Shown here piece by piece: positions 38,065 through 54,711 of a stretch of DNA of 64,000 nucleotides. The position numbers and the translations under genes are program-made. Every line of letters starts with the position of its first letter. Positions within the stretch are counted from its first letter, which is position 1. The notes below the pieces were generated by a model. The model was given only the letters and a program-made list of their open reading frames with translations. It was not told the origin of the DNA and searched no databases. This DNA is from Heterotrichella gracilis (lineage: Eukaryota; Sar; Xanthophyceae; Tribonematales; Xanthonemataceae): the NCBI GenBank assembly GCA_032358255.1, contig JAULBX010024406.1, positions 1 to 64,000 on the forward strand, in the 5' to 3' direction.

Positions 38065-39613
38065 GGTGGTGCCGCCTGTTGGGACCATGCGCACTGGGTG
38101 GAGTCCCGGGCAGTCTGGAAAGTGTTCCTGTCTGCAGCAAAGTGGGGCACCCGTTGGTACAGCACCACCACCACCCCTACTAGGCTCTGAAACAAGAATT
38201 GTCACTGGCATGTGAAGCTGTGCACTACACTACAGCAGGCTGGGGTGGGGCAGTGGATGAGGGTTCTGTGACCGCAGATTGGGATTCCAAACGACCGGGG
38301 ACCAGCCTCGCATCTTCAAGCGTTGCAATTGTGTTGTAAGGATGCGTAGGGTCAAAAGACTTGCAGAACACCATGCAAACAGGTTCTGAAAGGATCTGCC
38401 CTTTGCTACACGTACGAAGGTATTGCACACTACAGTAACAGGTTTCCATATCCCCGCAAGGTTCTGGCGTTTCGATAATTTGCGTTCTGGTGGCGTGCAT
38501 TTGTGGCTGGCATGCGCCTGAAAACCTCTATCGTCTTGTGCATTACTAAGGTACCAACTGAACCTTCCACTTCAGCCCAGCACCGTCAGTTGCAAGGAAA
38601 TGACGGACCAGAAACACTGGGGTTGTACATTGGAGCACCATGCCCTTTCTTGGAACAGGGTCGTGTCGACTACTAGGGGTTTTACGCCATTTTGTGATCT
38701 GCACAGTCTAGGGTTTGATACGGCCTTGATAAGCAAAACAAACGGACAGCAGCACAACAATGCCCTTGATGTTTTGCTGATTTAAGATGGGCACTGAGCA
38801 TCTGCCCACCAACCCTTCGCACCTGTTTGGTTGGTCGTCCTTGTTGAGCAGGCGGAACCCCCTGGCTGCAGTCCCTAGTGTAGCCAAGTTTGAGACTTCA
38901 CTTCCAAAGTCGTACAGAACTGCCAGCAGCGAGGAAAAGAAGCAGAGGACAACGTGAACGTAAACACAGCGGCAACTGTTAAAAGCCGTCAGCGTTTTGT
39001 CTCGACAAAGCTGCAGCAGTGCAGTGCCACGGTGGCAACACGAGGGAATATTTTGCTGCACGCGCTGTGAAGTGGGCGGCGGAGGTCAAACAAGCGCACA
39101 GCCCCAACCTGACGCGAACTGGCTTGGATTGACGTATGCGGCCCAAGCATGGATGAGTGTTATCCTCTTGGAAGCCCAATGCAGCAAGGGGGTGGGTGGT
39201 GGAACACTTGGCATGCGGGCTGTGGCATGGGCATGCGAGTGCCAGGCAGGCACCACACAGCTTCACTACTGGACGGCTCCACAGCTGCACGACTTACAGC
39301 TGCGACGTATTAAAAGTCCACTGTACGCAATATCAGGTTCTTGTGCTTTCAAGGCACTGGTCGTGATCGGTCAGTGATGGTGAGGGGGTTCATGGTCAGT
39401 GACACTGGCACTCGCAAGCACACCAGTACACAGATCGCGAGTGGCACTGCAGTACAGACCATTAAAGCCATCCAATAAACTCGTGTCCACAAACATTCTC
39501 CTGTCGAACCCAACTGAAGTGCGCCCAACCCCGCCACCAAAGCCACGGCATGCACATGCAGGCCCACAGCACTAGACTCATCCTGCCCCACAATACCCAT
39601 ATGATCCCCCTTT
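38065..39613. other. Intergenic stretch; possible unrecognised minus-strand exons
   Basis: Two pieces look exon-like on the minus strand. One is 38919-38824, with a strong acceptor (CTGCTGGCAG), the reading LYDFGSEVSNLATLG and a donor at CAG|GTGCGA. The other is an open frame at 38500-38225 with clustered cysteines (CGDMETCYCSVQYLRTC). Their phases do not join directly, and neither matches a family I know. They may belong to a small gene upstream of GGH, or be chance. Confidence 0.3.
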
Positions 39614-42600
39614 TCACGCCTTGGCCCCCGCCAGTCGCTCCAGAATAGCCCGCGTGGCCTTCCAGAAGGGCTCCACAGTGGGTATGAGCACGCGCTCATC
39701 GGGTGAGTGTGCCCCCTGTATAGTGGGGCCAAAGGACACCATGTCCATGCCCGACACCTTCTCGCCGATCATGCCGCACTCCAGGCCCGCGTGTATCGCG
39801 CCCACCTTGGGCTCCTTGCCCAGCAGCTGGGTGAACACTGACTGGGTCACCTGGGGGCGGTGGGTGGGTGGGTGGGTGGGTGTGGGGGAGAGGGGGTGAA
39901 GGTCAATGCAACCGTGGGCAGAAACGCGTGTGATACGGGATCATGATGATCACGTGGGGGAGGTATGTGATGCTGAGACCACCATGGGTAAGATCGACAT
40001 GCGATGGTATGTTTGAAGTATTATATTTGGTGGGGTGGGTAGACCATACAACACCAGGACCCACTACCGCCACCCCACTGCCCACCCCCTCCCCCACCCA
40101 CACCACCACCCACCTTGAGCACCTCCGACGTGGGGTTAGGCGCCCAGCCTGGGTACCCGTTGGACCGCACCACCTGCGCCCCGCACAGCCCCCCTAGCCG
40201 CGCAATCCCCTCCCGCACCCGCTCCATGGCCAGGCTGTATGAGGAGCGGGTGCAGCAGGCCACGCGTACGCAAGGGGGGGAACCGGGTTCCATCACCAGA
40301 TGGGCGGAGGCAAGGTTGGTGGAGGTCTCAACAAGGCCTGGAGGTTGGGGGGGAAGGGGAGGAGTTAGGGTGGGAGAGGAGAGGGTGGGGGGGATTTGGC
40401 GGTACATCAGTGGCCAGGCCACTCGGGTGTGTGTGTAGGTGTACGGTGCCGGGTGTAGGGTACGAGGGGAACAGGCGAAAGGGGTGGAATGTGAAGCAAT
40501 GAGCCGATAACCTGGGATGGTGCAGATGTATTAGACGCCATGGGTGTAGGGTGACCGAGGCGCGGTGCCTCCGCCTCCTTGCTTGGGCGTGTGCCTTGGG
40601 TCGGTGAGGTGTACAGTACGCATCTGGCTGCAAACCTTGCGCCACATGTGTGTGCGCATGCACCCAGCCCTGCTCCCTCCCCTGCCCTTACCAGGCACCG
40701 CGTGCGAGTTCTTGACTACCCCGTGTGGCAGCAGGGTTAGCAGGTTGATCAGCTGCACAGCGCTGGACTCGGATAGCACCTGGCCACCATCATCCTTGCC
40801 CCCCCCTTGGCGCAGCTCCACCGCCATGTCAACCTCATACAGCCCGTACTCAGCCTGCAGAGAGGGGGGGGGGTTGGAGAGGGGGAAGGGCAGGGGGAGA
40901 CATATGTGAGGCAGTGGAAGGCTGCTGCTGCTGCTGCTGGTGCGCCAAGCTAACTATGCATGCTATATGAAGTGAAGTTGTAAGCCTATTCAAATGCCAT
41001 ACAACCTATTTTAATGCAATACATCCTATGTGAAACTACCCATTTGCAGCCATTTACCACCCCTGCTGCTGGTTTCCCCCCTCCACACACCTTGAACGCA
41101 GCCGCCTGCTGCTCCACCACCTTTGCCACCTCGGGGTACCTCCCCTCAGGAACCTGCAGCCATGGGGGGAGCGATAGTGAACCAGGTGACAAAGGGACAG
41201 GAGCAGCGTGTGCCGGGTGAGGCCATGCTGCGTTCACACATGGCTGTCTCCTTGCCAGATACCAAGGCTGGTAGAACATGTTGCGGCTGCATTGCCAGTT
41301 ACCTTCACCACAATAAACACCATGAACACCACCACCTCCTGTACCACGTGACCGCCACCTCGCCATCTCTACAACATCAAATGACAAGGGATGGCACAAC
41401 GGCCCAGCAAAGACAAGTAGCACCACCCGGCCCTCGCATATGCAGCCCTCCCCATTCCCCTCTCCCATATGTGCCCCTCTCCCCTAATCTCCCCCGCCAC
41501 CCACCATGAGTGCCGCGCTGCCCTCCCTGGCTAGGGCATTGCGCTTGTCGCCCGCATGGAAGTCAGCCAGGCGCACCCCCTCCACACCACGCAGCACCGC
41601 ATCGGCCACAGCTGCACATATCTGCACTGCGTTGCCGCGGTCCTGCGAGGGCCAGGGTGAGGGTGAGTGGGTGGGCATGGGCGCCTACGTGTTAAGAGGG
41701 GGTGGGAAGGGGGTGGATGCACGCGCCACCATCTGCCCCTGGCCGAGTGGAAGGAGTGGTGTGTGAATCCAACTCCACGGCCCCATAATCCTCTCAAAAT
41801 GATCAGATGCATCCACGGGCCCAAAGATGTAGCATGATGCAGCATGATGACGTTATATTTAAATCAAAGTTTGGGAAATGTGAAGAAAAAACCCATTTCT
41901 CCAAAAACATACGGTTTTTTGGGGTTGTTAATACAAAGGTTAGTATTAGCACGTACTAACACCAACTGACATTCTCTATACCATATATAGGAATACACCA
42001 AGTCATGCATGCCGGAACCCGCCAGCCTGTCCCTTAGCCCATCCCACCCCCCACCTACCTGGTTGATGTTTAGCCCCGAGTGCCCCCCCATGAGGCCGCT
42101 CACGCTGATGGTGGCGGGGGTGCAGCCGCTGGGTGCGGGCTCCATGGCCACAGGCAGGGTGAGCACTGTGTCGCCGCCACCTGGCAGGGGCACAATTACG
42201 TCAAACCAACAAGTCAGACCAGCATAGACAATGCAAGACATTTTCCACCTGTATCCCAGCTCAAGCCTTGAATCCCACGGAATCACAATGCACATGGCTG
42301 GCACAACACGGTCGTGGGCCCTAGCGGTACCGCACCAGCGCATTTGTCTCAACATGCGCACGGCTGCCTATGGACCCGTTCCAAAAGTGCATGTGATGTG
42401 ACAGTGGAAAATGATCAAGAATGAATGCGATTTTAATAGGTTAGATGTTCTATACTTTCTCAAAACCACATCTATTTGAACGTAAAAGCGCACTATTAAT
42501 AAGTTGATAAAGCAGTTTCATTTAAAACTAAAACATTTTCATTCACACTAGTACACCTTGCACTAACATCCCCCGCACCTGCGCAGCCGATGAACACCTC

Positions 42601-44255
42601 CCCCCAGTCCTCGGTGTCCAGGTTGAGCATGGTGCGCCCGCTCAGCATGCCAGGGTCAAGGTCCTGTGCCCCTGTCATGCCCACCTCCTCATCCACAGTG
42701 AACAGGCACTCAAGGGGGGGAAGGAGGGCGGAGGAGGGGAGGTCCATGAGGGCAAGGGCGCATGCCACGCCTATGCCGTTGTCGGAGCCCAGGGTGGTGC
42801 CGCGTGCCTGAGAGAGGGGAGGCGGGGGAGGTTAGCGTCTGGAGAGGATGGGCTAAACGCGTGGTTAAAGCGCATGGTACAACCATGGACTGGTGCCGCG
42901 GGGTGCATGGTATAACCACGGATTGGTGACAAAGTGAGTGGATCTGGTGCTGGTTAGAATAGACATGGCTGGTTTTTTTTGTGGGTTATGGTGCCATTGC
43001 ATGTATGGGTGAGGTGCAAGGAAAAGCAATGCATGGTGCTGATGCACTGGTGTGCATGCCATGGTCCATATGCATTGACACCCAGGGGGGCGCCCACACG
43101 CTCGGGAGGCAGTGGCGGGTGACATGCGCGGGAGGCCTTGAGCCACATGCCACTGGCACCACACCTACTGCACGCCTCCCTCGCCCCCACCCACCCACCC
43201 ACCCACCTTCAACCAGTCCCCCTCCCTGACCAGCTGCAGCGGCTGTGTGGCGGGGTCAACGGGCGAGTCTGCGTTTGCCTCACACACCATGTCTACGTGC
43301 CCCTGGGGAGAGGGAGTGGGAGGGGGGTATCAGAGTATGTGGCGGTGCCATGGCTGCGTCTGCCCCGCGGAACAGTGTGACCCTGGTGCATGCATGGTAT
43401 GATAGGAAATGATTTGACAGCCCAGAGGAGGAGCACGTGGAGCGATGGGCTACGTGCATTGGCATGTGGCGGGGCATCACAGGTGCACAGCCAGACAGGA
43501 ACATGAACCAAGCTGCATGGCATCCCACCACATCGAGGGAAGGATTATGTTGCCCCCGGTGGCCTCCACGTATTGTGCGTATGTGTGCGCATGGTCGCCT
43601 GTGCAGGATGACCGAGTGCGCACAACCCCACCCACCTGTATGATGACTGTGGGCGCACCCTCACCTCCTCCCGACCCTGGCCGCGCCACCACCAGGTTGC
43701 CGGCTGTGTCCTGCCGCCACGCCAAGCCACGGCTGTCTGCAAAGTCCTTCAGGTACTGCAAAACCCTAGGGTACACGGGAGGGGCGGGGCATGAGGGGGC
43801 AGCGCAACAGCACGCGGCGGGCAGGTATTGGGTCCGGCAATGGCATCACTCTAACAAGCCAGCCCTCCATGACGCATCAGTGGAAGCAGTGCATCATGTG
43901 GGATACAGGGCCATAAATGGCTTAGGCAGTGCCCCATAGCAAGCGGCGCACGCCAACATCACATGCATAGCGCGCCATGTAGCTGCTGATAGCGTTCTCA
44001 ACCTGCTCCTGACACCACTACGCAGACAAGCACGGCCCAAATTACCGAGTGCAATTCAGGCACCAGTAGCTGCGCAGCGTTGCATCCACCTCCACCCCGT
44101 TTCACTCACTTTTCCTCCTTGCCGGACGGCCTGGGTATGCGGGTGAGTGCATAGAAGAAGCCCCAAAGCGCGGGGGGGGACAGGCCCGCCACGGGGTTGG
44201 TGGGGGTAAGTGCGAACAGGGAGTTGTCGCCTGGAGGGGCTGCGAGTGCAGCCAT
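39614..44255 (-). CDS. Cytosol non-specific (Xaa-His) dipeptidase, PepD-like, M20C
   Basis: PepD enzymes are two-metal aminopeptidases that cleave dipeptides. Ten exons (44255-44110, 43765-43636, 43302-43207, 42807-42579, 42180-42059, 41642-41505, 41153-41091, 40854-40692, 40337-40114, 39850-39614) join in phase to 515 residues; E. coli PepD has 485. Metal-site motifs: QGHVDMV (His94, Asp96), LGSDNGIGVACAL (Asp133), FTVDEEVGMTGA (Glu164/Glu165), LNLDTEDWGEV (Asp188) and IHAGLECGM (His457). The lid shows GLMGGHSGLNI and DKRNALAREG, and the end has SFGPTIQGAHSPDERV. All ligands of the active site appear intact. The family is mainly bacterial, yet this gene has nine spliceosomal introns, so any transfer is old. 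No obvious targeting peptide is seen; the first 20 residues are Ala/Pro-rich. Confidence 0.94.
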
Positions 44256-45194
44256 TGTGGCCAAGGGGGGCAAGGGAGGGGAGGCTGAACCGAGAGAGGA
44301 GGGCCTGCACACCCAGGCGGAGGTCTCAGCGCCCGCTGCATTGCAGGCATATGGTACAGGTCCATCCAAGGCAGGACGTGCTGCTTGCTGGTTGTGCATC
44401 AGCCAGCTGCAGCAGGTGACAAGGTGGTGCATATGCATGCATATACACCAGGGCACCAGAATCCAGGTGCTACATCCTGTGCCAAACCCTCCAACTTACA
44501 TACACCATGGCGATAATGCCTATGAGATCATTGCTGCCTGTTCTGCCGACACAGTAGGGTGCAGTGACAGAGATTCCAAGTGAGAAACCCAGACCCACAT
44601 GCCCCCGCATGTTGGCCAATCGCGCCAGCTACCTCCTCCCCGACAGGTGCCCACCCAACACCCCTGCTCGTACCCTTCGACTCCACGCACAGACCCCCTC
44701 ACCTGTGCGATAGAAGCAGACCAGCCCAGCGCGTAAGCAGTGGCGACAGCTGGCGGGAGCGGAGCATCAATGGGGAAGGCACCCAAATACATAAACGCTG
44801 CCAATCAATATGTGTACAGTACACTGCGCGAGTGCGAGCGTGTGTGGATTAATAAGCGGCGGTGCACTTTACATATTGCAATACATATTGCAATAGGTAT
44901 GGGCAATACAGCTAGGACTATTGTATTATGTGCACTGGATAACCCAGTGGGTGAAAGTGTCGCTCGTGGATAGCTCGCCCAAGCTTATCTAGGTAACCTG
45001 GCACCCTCCAGAACGTATTCCTGCCTCATCTGACTCCCGTTAGTATCAAGCAAAGTCGCGAATAGGTGGGCAGTGGCTCAGGCGAACGAAGGTTGCGCTC
45101 CCCGAGCAACGCTTGCACCCACCCACCCATTCAAATGTGGGCTAGTGCACCAGCGCCTCGTTGACTATGGCTTGACGCGGCCTTGAGCGACACT
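44256..45194. promoter_or_regulatory. Divergent upstream region, PepD / SDR
   Basis: About 0.9 kb lies between two start codons pointing apart. No gene is recognised. The repeated word ATATTGCAATA near 44872-44892 is the only visible local structure. Confidence 0.4.
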
Positions 45195-46872
45195 ATGTCT
45201 TCACTGGAGGGTAAAGTGGCGGTGGTGACAGGCGGGTCAGGAGTGGTAAGCAGCAGCCTGCACGGGACCATGCATGCACCGGCCTGCATGCTTGCTGAGC
45301 AGGCCGACATTTGTACTCACTGCGTCATGCCCGCCCTGCACACTATCACACTATCACCATTCTGCACTACAGCAGATTGCCCTGCCACTGATAACTGCCC
45401 CAGCCCTCCATTCTGCCCCAACCCTTGTCGCCAATGTCCCACTCCCCACCCACACCCGCCCACCCACCCACCCACTCCCAGGTGGGCTCCGGCATCATCC
45501 ACGTGCTGCTTGCCCGCGGCGCAACAGTGCTGGCGCCTGTGCGCAGCGCCCAGGGGCAGCACCGGCTGGTGGAGGGGGTGGAGGGTGCCCCCCTGGCCCG
45601 CCTGCACCCCCTGCAGTACAGCCTGGAGAGTGAGGAGGGGGTGGCTGCGCTGCAGGCCGCGGTGCGGGGGCACTGCCCAAGGGGGGTGGACTTCGCAGTG
45701 AGCTGCATTGGGGGGTGGTTTCAGGAGGGTGAGGCGAAGGGGGCTGGCGGGGAGGAGGGGGCACTGCATGCTGCTTGCCCTGGCGTCGCATACCCGTAGG
45801 CGGCAAAAGGTCTTCCTATTTCATGGACTAGGGACAGCATGGTGTACACTCTCTTGCTCCTTTGTCCCAGCCCACAAGCCCATCAGCTGATCCAGTAGCC
45901 AATCAACCCTTGTCAGCCGCCCACCCGGGCCCACTCCGTCTCAACCCCCTCCCCCTCCCCTCCCCTCCAGGCCCACTGAGCAGCGTCCCCCTGTCCGACT
46001 TCAGCAGCCAGCTTTTCACCAAGGCCACCTGCCACTATATGGCTTTCAAGGCGCTGGTGCCGCTGATTTGCCCGGGGGGAAGCTACATGTTTGTGTCGGG
46101 CCTGGCAGGTGGGTGGGTGGGGAGAGGGGGCATGCCATGGCGGGGGGCAATCATAGTAGGGTTTGAAGTGCCATCCGATGTGTAAGCTGAGAGCATTGAT
46201 GGGAGGTCATCATGTGCACGACTGCACCATGCGGTTGCGCCCAGGCATGCATATGACGACGACCACTGGCCTGCACGCCACTGAGTGTAACGCTTCAATT
46301 CCATATTTTCCTGCAACTATGTGGCGGTGGCTGCATCAGAGCATTGCCCTGGCGCATGGCCACGCCCCTCGTGATGCACAGCACTGTCATTAGGGCCGTG
46401 GGCTAACACCACCGCCTGCTGACTGTGGCACCCTGCACACCTCAGCAAGCATATGGCATGCCCCGACCGCATGCACACCTGCCCACCTCCAACACTGTGC
46501 ACCCACATCTCACCCCCAACTCAACCCCTTGCAGGCGAGCGCGTGGTGCACCGCAACGCGCCCATGCCCACCATCGGCGCCGCGGCACTGTACGGCATCG
46601 TGCTGGCGGCGCAGGCGGAGATGGAGGGCAGCGCAGTGGCGATACACGAGATGCGGGTGGCTGCGGCAATAGGTCGGCACCAGGATGTGGCGGAGGGTGC
46701 GGGGGTGGGGGCCACCGGTGCGCTGGGCATGCGCAAGTTCAGCAACTGCACGCTCGGGAGCATCGCTGTGGACCACCTTGCGGGTGGTAAGCCTTCTCAG
46801 GTGTTCCGAGTGTATGACATGGACCTGGAGGTGGTGCAGCTTGAGGCGGCGCTGGAGCTGACTCCCTTGTGA
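45195..46872 (+). CDS. Atypical short-chain dehydrogenase/reductase (SDR)
   Basis: Four exons (45195-45245, 45482-45728, 45971-46108, 46535-46872) join in phase to 257 residues. The N-terminus, GKVAVVTGGSGVVGSGI, is a Rossmann dinucleotide-binding loop. VDFAVSCIGGWFQE occupies the place of the SDR NNAG strand region, and GGSYMFVSGLAG carries the usual active-site Ser strand. Where classical SDRs have YxxxK there is ALYGIVLAAQ, so the Tyr is present but the Lys position is Leu. The protein may therefore use a different mechanism, bind nucleotide without catalysis, or be an atypical SDR; the substrate is unknown. The ATG at 45195 is used because it directly precedes the first beta strand. Part of its last exon is repeated downstream. 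Confidence 0.8.
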
Positions 46873-47254
46873 GACGCTGGCACACGGCGGACCATGGACC
46901 GCAGCTTTGGCGCCACTCGCCTGAACATGCGGCATGGGCGCCGCTAGCGCTGCGCTGGTTGCAGGGTATGAGAAACACTTGCCACAGCTAGCTGTTGCAC
47001 TACTTGCCCAGCGAGGTGTTTGTGTACATCTGGAGGTAGCGCTGGAGGCGGCGCTGGAGCTGGCGCCGCTGTGAGCCCCTGGGGTATGGTACGCGGCCGA
47101 CCTTGGGCAAAATCCTCGGTGGGCGGGGAACACGCATGTCGCACATGAAGTGTGGGCTACATGTGCGTAGCAAAGGCAGATTTGTTGCAGGGCTGGATAA
47201 TGACTGCATATACTTTGCCACAGCTAGCTGGTACTGTCCAGCGAGGTGTGTATA
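46823..47254. repeat. Partial tandem duplications of the SDR 3' end
   Basis: The end of the coding region (46823-46873, through the stop) recurs at 47028-47075. Both copies contain GAGGCGGCGCTGGAGCTG and end in TGTGAG. A second block just downstream of the gene, 46978-47027 (GCCACAGCTAGCTG, CCAGCGAGGTGT), recurs at 47212-47254. The pattern indicates stepwise local duplication of the 3' flank. The repeated exon ends are outside the inferred gene. Confidence 0.75.
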
Positions 47255-48821
47255 TACCATTTTGCAAACGGGTTCAACAGTGCGTACTACGTTTCCAGTT
47301 TTGCCAATTTGAAAATGACGATGGTCGAAACTCATATCCAATCCATTTTTAAGGACATAATCATCCGAGTTCAAGAATCGCGTTAACGTTAATTCAATTC
47401 AATCTCAGGTGTCCCATCGTCAATATCGTGATACATTCAACCCCGTAAGCGGCATATATGTCATCATAGATGCATTTCCGCACATCGAGTGTCATTGCGT
47501 GATCGCCATGATGACAATGCAATTTTAGCCGCTTGTTTCCAGTGGTTCACGATTTATGAATGTGTGCACATGCGCATGCAGAGAATTTCAAGTGCAGCTG
47601 CACTAGTGAAGTAAAAAACTGAAGCTTCGCGTACATGCCTCCCACCATACGCTGTGCAGCATCATATGATTTGCCCGGCATCCGCGGATGGTGCCTCTGA
47701 CAATCGCACAATGTCACATGGCCCGGGTACTGATTTAATTTAATGCCACCTTCTATATGATGAACAAAGTATGTACCACTGTGCTTTACCGAAAAAATAT
47801 CAAGGCAACTTTAACCTTGCTTTGAAATGATAGCCCTGTCGCACGCCGGCATATGCGCCGGCATGTGATGTATGCGGTATCCCAGGGAGAGCGTCAAATT
47901 CACTAAATGAATTCAATTTTTAAAATATATGGTAATAAATTAAAACACTTAATTTTCAAGGTTTAGCCCTGATTCAAGCACGAGTCTTCAAATTCAATGT
48001 TTTTTAGTCATTTATAAGACGCATAGAAGACGCCGTCTTCAACTTGAGATGCAATGCGATGCCATCTTCAGACAACGCGTCTTGATCATCAATGTGTGTG
48101 CCCGCCTTTTATGCGCGCAATGATGATAAAGCGCGTGCATGCACATATTATTATTAGTGCGCGTGCATGCACACAATGATTTCAATCAAGATGATCGTGA
48201 CTGGAATCCCATGCATGCCGTGGCCAGCATAATGATTAAGCGCAGATAAACATATCAGCTGTGCATGAGCTGTGCAGGCCCTGGCCCAGGCAAACGATTT
48301 GATTTAATCCATGTCGCAGTAACTGTTACAGATAGAAATCATGATATCAGTTTCATGATTTCATGCATGAAATATGTTCGAACGTTAATGTACATAGCAG
48401 CCTGAGTAAAACGGAGTAGGTCAGTTCATTTACGCAACGCAGATGTATCGTACTACTGGCAGTACATCATGGTACGATGGAGTTGCAAAACAGTGGCACT
48501 GGGTCCAGCTCAGCACGGAGGACATACAACAAACAAAAGGCATTCCCAGCCATCACCGGAGGACATACAGTGCAAGTATCATGGCATTGCCTTCGCATAC
48601 AGCAAGGAGCTGCTGCTACCATCACCTCGTAGATTTGGTGAACCAGCAAGTCCATACAAGAGTAGTACATGATGCAAAGCTACTAGAACATGACTCTCTA
48701 CTTAGTAGTCTACTCTTACTCAGGTAGCTTCTTCAAAATGGCCAGGGACACCTAAAGGCACATGTTGCGCAAATGCTGCTGCGGTCTATTGCCCACCATT
48801 GCTGACAAGTGCACAATACCT
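46873..48821. other. AT-rich convergent intergenic stretch
   Basis: This lies between the 3' ends of the SDR and ParA-like genes. After the duplications (to 47254) it is AT-rich with many palindromes, such as the pair at 48335-48373 and a direct repeat GCGCGTGCATGCACA near 48131 and 48160. No gene is recognised; the open frames at 48443-48727 have no domain. Confidence 0.5.
48335..48373. repeat. Overlapping inverted repeats
   Basis: GAAATCATGA (48335-48344) and TCATGATTTC (48353-48362) form a hairpin with an 8-nt loop. The second arm overlaps a perfect 16-bp palindrome ATTTCATGCATGAAAT (48358-48373). Confidence 0.75.
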
Positions 48822-54711
<5,890 letters not shown>

